Positions 46,548 to 50,639 of a stretch of DNA of 50,639 bases are shown here, one piece after another. The number at the start of each line of letters is the position of its first letter. Within the stretch, counting starts at the first letter, position 1. Source of the stretch: Candidatus Nanopelagicales bacterium (GTDB lineage: Bacteria > Actinomycetota > Actinomycetes > S36-B12 > UBA5976); NCBI GenBank assembly GCA_030157865.1, contig JAOATY010000022.1, positions 1 to 50,639 on the forward strand, written 5' to 3'. The position numbers and the translations under genes were made by a program. The notes under the pieces are model-generated. The model saw only the letters and a program-made list of their open reading frames with translations, was not told the DNA's origin and searched no databases.

Positions 46548-47129
46548 GTGTACGTAGGACTCTCCGGCGGTATTGGTAGCGGAAAATCAACTGTCGCCAA
46601 AATGTTTGCTGAATTAGGCGCAGTAGTTATTGACGCAGACGCCATTGCTAAAGAGGTTCTCGAACCCGGCCAAATTGGGTTTGAAAATGTTCTTGTGCAT
46701 TTCGGCAACGAAGTTCTTGATTCCTCAGGAAACATCGATCGCAAACAGTTGGCGAAGTTAGTTTTCAATAATAAGAGTCAACTGGCACACCTCGAAGGAA
46801 TTGTTCATCCAGCAGTCATTGCTCGAGTTGCAGAGATTCGCGAGTCTTTGCCACATGATGCGGTCGTGATTTATGACACGCCACTTTTGTTTGAAAAGAA
46901 GCTGCAAAGTCAGTTCGACAAAGTGATCATGGTTGTTTCGGACTTAGAACTAAGAAAGGCACGTCTACTTGAACGAGGACTGTCGCTTCAGGACATTGAG
47001 GCTCGAATCGCAAGCCAAGCAACGGACGACGAAAAGGTTGCCGTTGCGGATAACGTGATTGTAAATAATGGTTCGATGCAAGATTTACGAGACCAAGTGC
47101 TTAAGGCTTGGAACCAAATAAGCGCGTAG
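46548..47129 (+). CDS. coaE: Dephospho-CoA kinase
   Basis: CoaE performs the last step of coenzyme A synthesis, phosphorylating the ribose of dephospho-CoA. The 193-residue protein has the P-loop GLSGGIGSGKSTVAKMF (4-20), the VVIDADAIAKEVLEPG segment, VVIYDTPLLFEKK, and the lid region RIASQATDDEK. Many actinobacterial CoaE proteins carry an extra C-terminal GrpB-like domain; here only the catalytic domain is present. Its TAG stop is the beginning of the uvrB -10 box. Confidence 0.95.
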   Translation: MYVGLSGGIGSGKSTVAKMFAELGAVVIDADAIAKEVLEPGQIGFENVLVHFGNEVLDSSGNIDRKQLAKLVFNNKSQLAHLEGIVHPAVIARVAEIRESLPHDAVVIYDTPLLFEKKLQSQFDKVIMVVSDLELRKARLLERGLSLQDIEARIASQATDDEKVAVADNVIVNNGSMQDLRDQVLKAWNQISA

Positions 47130-47138
47130 TCTTTACTT
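47127..47138 (+). promoter_or_regulatory. Leaderless-type -10 box for uvrB, overlapping the coaE stop
   Basis: TAGTCT at 47127-47132 starts with the TAG stop codon of coaE and is exactly 6 nt before the uvrB ATG at 47139. No ribosome-binding site is present. Confidence 0.6.
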
Positions 47139-49214
47139 ATGACCCGCCCAGTTACCGACCTCCAGAGAAAGGTCGCACCATTTGAGGTCATAAGTGAGTT
47201 TGTACCTGCAGGGGACCAGCCGGCAGCTATCGCTGAAATTGAACGCAGAATTCGTAACGGCGACAAAGATGTCGTTTTGCTTGGCGCCACAGGCACTGGA
47301 AAGAGCGCAACAACTGCTTGGTTAATTGAGCGGTTGCAACGTCCCACTCTCGTTTTGGCGCCAAATAAGACACTGGCGGCCCAACTAGCCAATGAGTTCC
47401 GCGAACTATTGCCCAACAACGCGGTTGAGTACTTCGTTTCGTATTACGACTATTACCAGCCAGAGGCTTACATCCCACAAAGCGATACTTTCATTGAAAA
47501 GGATTCTTCAGTCAATGAGGAAGTTGAGCGACTGCGTCACAGTGCCACCAATAGCCTTCTAACTCGACGGGATGTAATTGTTGTAGCAAGTGTTTCCTGT
47601 ATCTACGGTTTGGGCACTCCGCAAGAGTATGTAGACCGAATGATTCGTCTAAAGGTCGGCGAAAGCATCGATCGCGACTCATTGTTGCGACGCCTTGTTG
47701 ACATCCAATACAACCGAAATGACATCGCATTTACCCGTGGCACCTTCAGAGTGCGAGGGGACACGATTGAGGTCTATCCGGTCTACGAAGAGCACCCGGT
47801 TCGCATCGAGATGTTTGGTGACGACATTGATCGCTTGATGTCTTTACATCCAGTAACTGGTGAGATTCTTACTGACGATAACGAGATCTACATTTTTCCA
47901 GCCTCGCATTACACCGCCGGTCCCGAGCGAATGAACAAGGCGATTTCCGCTATTGAAGCTGAGGTAGCAATTCGAATTCCGGAGCTGGAAAGTCAAGGAA
48001 AATTGCTTGAGGCGCAACGAATCAAAATGCGTACGTCATACGACATCGAGATGATGCAGAATCTTGGTTTCTGCTCAGGTATCGAGAACTATTCAAGACA
48101 CATCGATGGCCGTGATGCTGGCTCAGCACCTAACTGTCTTTTGGATTACTTCCCAGAGGATTTCCTGCTGGTTATCGATGAAAGCCACGTCACAGTCCCG
48201 CAAATTGGTGCGATGTATGAAGGCGACGCGTCTCGTAAGCGCACATTGGTTGAACATGGCTTCCGCCTGCCAAGTGCGATGGATAACCGCCCGTTGAAGT
48301 GGCCGGAATTTCTTGAGCGCGTTGGCCAAACGGTTTACCTTTCTGCAACTCCAGGTCCTTATGAACTTGGTGTCGTTAACAATGACGTTGTCGAACAGGT
48401 CATTCGACCGACCGGACTTGTCGATCCAGAAATCATCGTGAAGCCAACTAAGGGGCAGATTGATGATCTAATTCATGAGATTCGACTTCGTGCCGCCAAT
48501 AACACTCGAGTACTTGTAACCACACTTACCAAGAAGATGTCGGAAGACCTCACTGACTATTTGCTCGAGCAGGGAATTAGGGTTCGGTACCTGCATTCCG
48601 AGGTTGACACCCTGCGCCGCGTGGAGTTACTTCGCGAACTTCGCCTAGGTGAATACGACGTTTTGATTGGTATCAATCTTTTGCGCGAAGGCTTGGACTT
48701 ACCTGAAGTTTCCTTAGTTGCAATTCTGGATGCGGATAAAGAAGGCTTCTTGCGAAGTCACCGCAGCTTGATTCAAACGATTGGCCGCGCTGCCCGAAAC
48801 GTTTCAGGTGAAGTGCACATGTACGCCGACAAGATTACTGATTCAATGAGAGTTGCAATCGATGAAACTAATCGTCGCCGAGCAAAACAAGTTGCCTACA
48901 ATCTTGAACATGGCTTAGACCCACAGCCGCTTCGCAAGAAGATCGCTGACATTACAGACTTGATTTCAAGAGAAGACGATGACACGGAATTGTTCATGGC
49001 CGACCAGAAGTCGGGGATTCGCGTGCCAACTTCCGTTCGAGAAAGTTTGCGAAGTATTCCAGCGCGCGACTTGGGTGATTTAATCGATCAGCTTTCCGAG
49101 CAAATGCATACAGCAGCCAGCGAACTGCAATTTGAATTAGCAGCCAGACTGCGTGATGAGATCTCTGAACTAAAGAAAGAGCTTCGGCAAATGTCCCAGG
49201 CGGGTCACGCTTGA
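47139..49214 (+). CDS. uvrB: Excinuclease ABC subunit B
   Basis: UvrB is the damage-verifying helicase-like subunit of nucleotide excision repair. The 691-residue protein has Walker A GATGTGKS (49-56), the beta-hairpin region [12 protein letters not shown] (about 106-117), Walker B LLVIDESH, helicase motifs TVYLSATPG and [27 protein letters not shown], and the C-terminal UVR domain (about 650-685) that binds UvrC. No SOS-type LexA box is seen immediately upstream; the -10 box overlaps the coaE stop, leaving little room for an operator. Confidence 0.97.
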   Translation: MTRPVTDLQRKVAPFEVISEFVPAGDQPAAIAEIERRIRNGDKDVVLLGATGTGKSATTAWLIERLQRPTLVLAPNKTLAAQLANEFRELLPNNAVEYFVSYYDYYQPEAYIPQSDTFIEKDSSVNEEVERLRHSATNSLLTRRDVIVVASVSCIYGLGTPQEYVDRMIRLKVGESIDRDSLLRRLVDIQYNRNDIAFTRGTFRVRGDTIEVYPVYEEHPVRIEMFGDDIDRLMSLHPVTGEILTDDNEIYIFPASHYTAGPERMNKAISAIEAEVAIRIPELESQGKLLEAQRIKMRTSYDIEMMQNLGFCSGIENYSRHIDGRDAGSAPNCLLDYFPEDFLLVIDESHVTVPQIGAMYEGDASRKRTLVEHGFRLPSAMDNRPLKWPEFLERVGQTVYLSATPGPYELGVVNNDVVEQVIRPTGLVDPEIIVKPTKGQIDDLIHEIRLRAANNTRVLVTTLTKKMSEDLTDYLLEQGIRVRYLHSEVDTLRRVELLRELRLGEYDVLIGINLLREGLDLPEVSLVAILDADKEGFLRSHRSLIQTIGRAARNVSGEVHMYADKITDSMRVAIDETNRRRAKQVAYNLEHGLDPQPLRKKIADITDLISREDDDTELFMADQKSGIRVPTSVRESLRSIPARDLGDLIDQLSEQMHTAASELQFELAARLRDEISELKKELRQMSQAGHA

Positions 49215-49230
49215 TAGTTGCTACCATCGC

Positions 49231-49242
49231 TATGGTTAGTCA
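49231..49242 (+). promoter_or_regulatory. Leaderless-type -10 box for terC
   Basis: TATGGT at 49231-49236 lies exactly 6 nt before the ATG at 49243, the same hexamer and spacing as at the ClgR-like gene. Confidence 0.5.
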
Positions 49243-50283
49243 ATGAACGTTTCAACGACCGTTTGGGTCGCCACCATTGGAATCTTGATCGCCGCGTTCA
49301 TTTTTGACTTTGTAGTCGTAGACGCCAGACCACATGTTTTCGGCCCTAAACAAGCGGCTCGTTGGGTTGTTGCCTACATAATCGGTGCCTTACTGTTCGC
49401 CGTATTTGTTTGGAACACTTATGGCGCTGAGTACGGCCAACAGTTCTTAGCAGGATGGATTACTGAATACAGCCTTTCGGTCGACAATTTGTTTGTCTTC
49501 ATAGTGCTGATGTCGTCATTTGCGGTGCCTGAAATGCTTAAGCACCGAGTTTTGCTCATAGGTGTAGCTATCGCAATTGTGTTGAGAGGAATTTTGATCG
49601 TAGTTGGAGCAGCTGCAATCTCAAGATTTACTGCCACTTTCTATGTGTTTGCAGTCTTTCTGTTTTACACGGCTGTTTCAGTGTGGCGCTCACACGATGA
49701 AGAACCAGACCCAGAAGGTAATGGTTTGATTCGACTGGTCGAGAAGTACGTTCCGACAACTAAAGAATATGTAGACACCAAGTTCACCGTAAAAAAAGAT
49801 GGGAAGCGATTCATTACGCCGCTATTTGTGGTGATTCTTGCCGTCGGAACTACGGATCTATTATTTGCACTTGATTCAATTCCGGCGGTTTTTGGACTCA
49901 CCCAAGAGCCATATCTGGTCTTTGCAGCCAATGCCTTCGCACTTATGGGTCTGCGTCAGCTGTATTTCTTGCTGGATGGGCTCCTGGCAAAGATTATTTA
50001 CTTGGCCCGCGGTTTAGCCATAATCCTTGGATTCATAGCAATAAAACTCTTTTTAGAGGCTGTTGAAGGCACAACGGATCTGCACCCGCCGCATGTGACA
50101 ATTGCTCAGTCTTTAATGTTTATTGCCACGGTTTTAGGGGTAACAGTAATCACAAGTCTTATTGCAGTGCGCCGTTCTCCAGAACTGGCCATGCAGTCAG
50201 AAATTGCACAGGCAAAGGAAGAGTCAGCGGAACATCGAGGAGAAGCAATTGATCACCTCGGTACTGAAGACTCTCAAACCTAA
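49243..50283 (+). CDS. TerC family integral membrane protein
   Basis: The 346-residue membrane protein has about eight hydrophobic segments and the TerC signatures: the acidic membrane motif SLSVDNLFVFIVLMSSF (about 79-95) and the second TTDLLFALDSIPAVFGLTQEPYLVF (near 207-231). TerC/Alx-type proteins are implicated in manganese export to, or metal loading of, secreted enzymes; older names refer to tellurite resistance. The C-terminus is a hydrophilic E/H/A tail. It is followed after 9 nt by a second terC. Confidence 0.88.
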   Translation: MNVSTTVWVATIGILIAAFIFDFVVVDARPHVFGPKQAARWVVAYIIGALLFAVFVWNTYGAEYGQQFLAGWITEYSLSVDNLFVFIVLMSSFAVPEMLKHRVLLIGVAIAIVLRGILIVVGAAAISRFTATFYVFAVFLFYTAVSVWRSHDEEPDPEGNGLIRLVEKYVPTTKEYVDTKFTVKKDGKRFITPLFVVILAVGTTDLLFALDSIPAVFGLTQEPYLVFAANAFALMGLRQLYFLLDGLLAKIIYLARGLAIILGFIAIKLFLEAVEGTTDLHPPHVTIAQSLMFIATVLGVTVITSLIAVRRSPELAMQSEIAQAKEESAEHRGEAIDHLGTEDSQT

Positions 50284-50292
50284 GGAATTTAA

Positions 50293-50639
50293 ATGGACGT
50301 AAGTCAAGGGTTATGGGCCGCATTAATCGTTGGAATTCTTGGACTTATAGTTCTTGATTTCGTAACGGTCAGTCGTAAGCCACATGACGTCATGTTTAAA
50401 GAGGCTGCGCTTTGGTCAATCTTTTACATTGGCATCGCAGTTGCCTTTGGTGTCTGGGTCTGGACAAGTTACGGATCAACTTTTGGCACCGAATACTTCG
50501 CTGCGTACTTAGTTGAGAAATCACTCTCGGTAGACAACCTTTTTGTTTTCATTATTATTCTGACGCAGTTTGCAGTTCCAAGCATTTACCATCAGCGAGT
50601 ATTGCTAGTTGGCGTTCTGTTGGCACTGATCTTCCGTGG
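50293..50639 (+). CDS. TerC family integral membrane protein, second copy (partial)
   Basis: An open frame from ATG 50293 runs off the window after 115 complete codons. It encodes a protein aligned along its whole visible length with the preceding TerC: GLWAALIVGILGLIVLDFV, TSYGSTFGTEYFAAYLVEKS, then SLSVDNLFVFIIILTQFAVP. The ATG follows AAGGAATTTAA (AAGGA site), just after the terC stop, so the two are cotranscribed. The pair is a tandem duplication, already diverged to about half identity by eye. Confidence 0.85.
   Translation, partial: MDVSQGLWAALIVGILGLIVLDFVTVSRKPHDVMFKEAALWSIFYIGIAVAFGVWVWTSYGSTFGTEYFAAYLVEKSLSVDNLFVFIIILTQFAVPSIYHQRVLLVGVLLALIFR

Overview
This window is an ordinary-looking but very compact chromosomal segment of an actinobacterium (Actinomycetota). 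Nearly all of its roughly 45 protein genes are housekeeping genes in orders typical of the phylum: rimP-nusA-infB-rbfA-nrnA-truB-ribF-rpsO-pnp-(M16 peptidase)-dapB; thyX-dapA-rnj-ftsK-rimO-pgsA-cinA-clgR; xerD-parA-scpA-scpB-rluB-aroH-tyrA-cmk-der; and (thioesterase)-polA-rpsA-coaE-uvrB. Moderate GC (visibly near 45-50%), tiny or negative intergenic distances and minimal regulation suggest a streamlined free-living lineage such as the freshwater acI group (Nanopelagicales). That placement is inference from composition and gene order. No rRNA, tRNA, IS element, prophage or CRISPR array was found.

Layout. 1-7515: translation and RNA-modification operon. 7515-8261: a four-copy 31-bp tandem repeat, then the structured leaders of rpsO and pnp. 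8262-12561: pnp, M16 peptidase, dapB. 12550-18097: a transporter block (AzlCD amino-acid exporter, EamA exporter, iron(III)-type ABC importer) lying between dapB and thyX. 18245-28374: thyX, lysine synthesis (dapA), RNase J, FtsK, RimO, PgsA, CinA, a ClgR-type regulator and XerD. 28532-35550: ParA, ScpAB, RluB, aromatic amino-acid enzymes, Cmk, Der. 35714-40858: a complete branched-chain amino-acid ABC importer (livKHMGF) ending at a bidirectional terminator. 40916-42084: DUF554 and hotdog thioesterase. 42108-50639: polA, rpsA, coaE, uvrB and two tandem terC genes, the second cut by the window end.

The genes form three functional themes: RNA/translation machinery, chromosome maintenance and segregation, and nutrient uptake coupled to amino-acid synthesis.

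The most interesting material is non-coding. (1) The 341-nt nusA-infB gap has no ylxR. It holds a series of hairpins and ends in two mutually exclusive structures, one of which encloses the infB ribosome-binding site and start codon. (2) At least twelve genes have a TANNNT box exactly 6-7 nt before the start codon, usually with no ribosome-binding site. This is the signature of leaderless transcription, and three of the boxes begin with the TAG stop codon of the previous gene. (3) The rpsO and pnp leaders look autoregulatory; the pnp start codon sits in a hairpin loop. (4) A perfect 12-bp inverted repeat lies just downstream of the promoter of the iron-type ABC operon. (5) The permease of that operon probably starts at a CTG.
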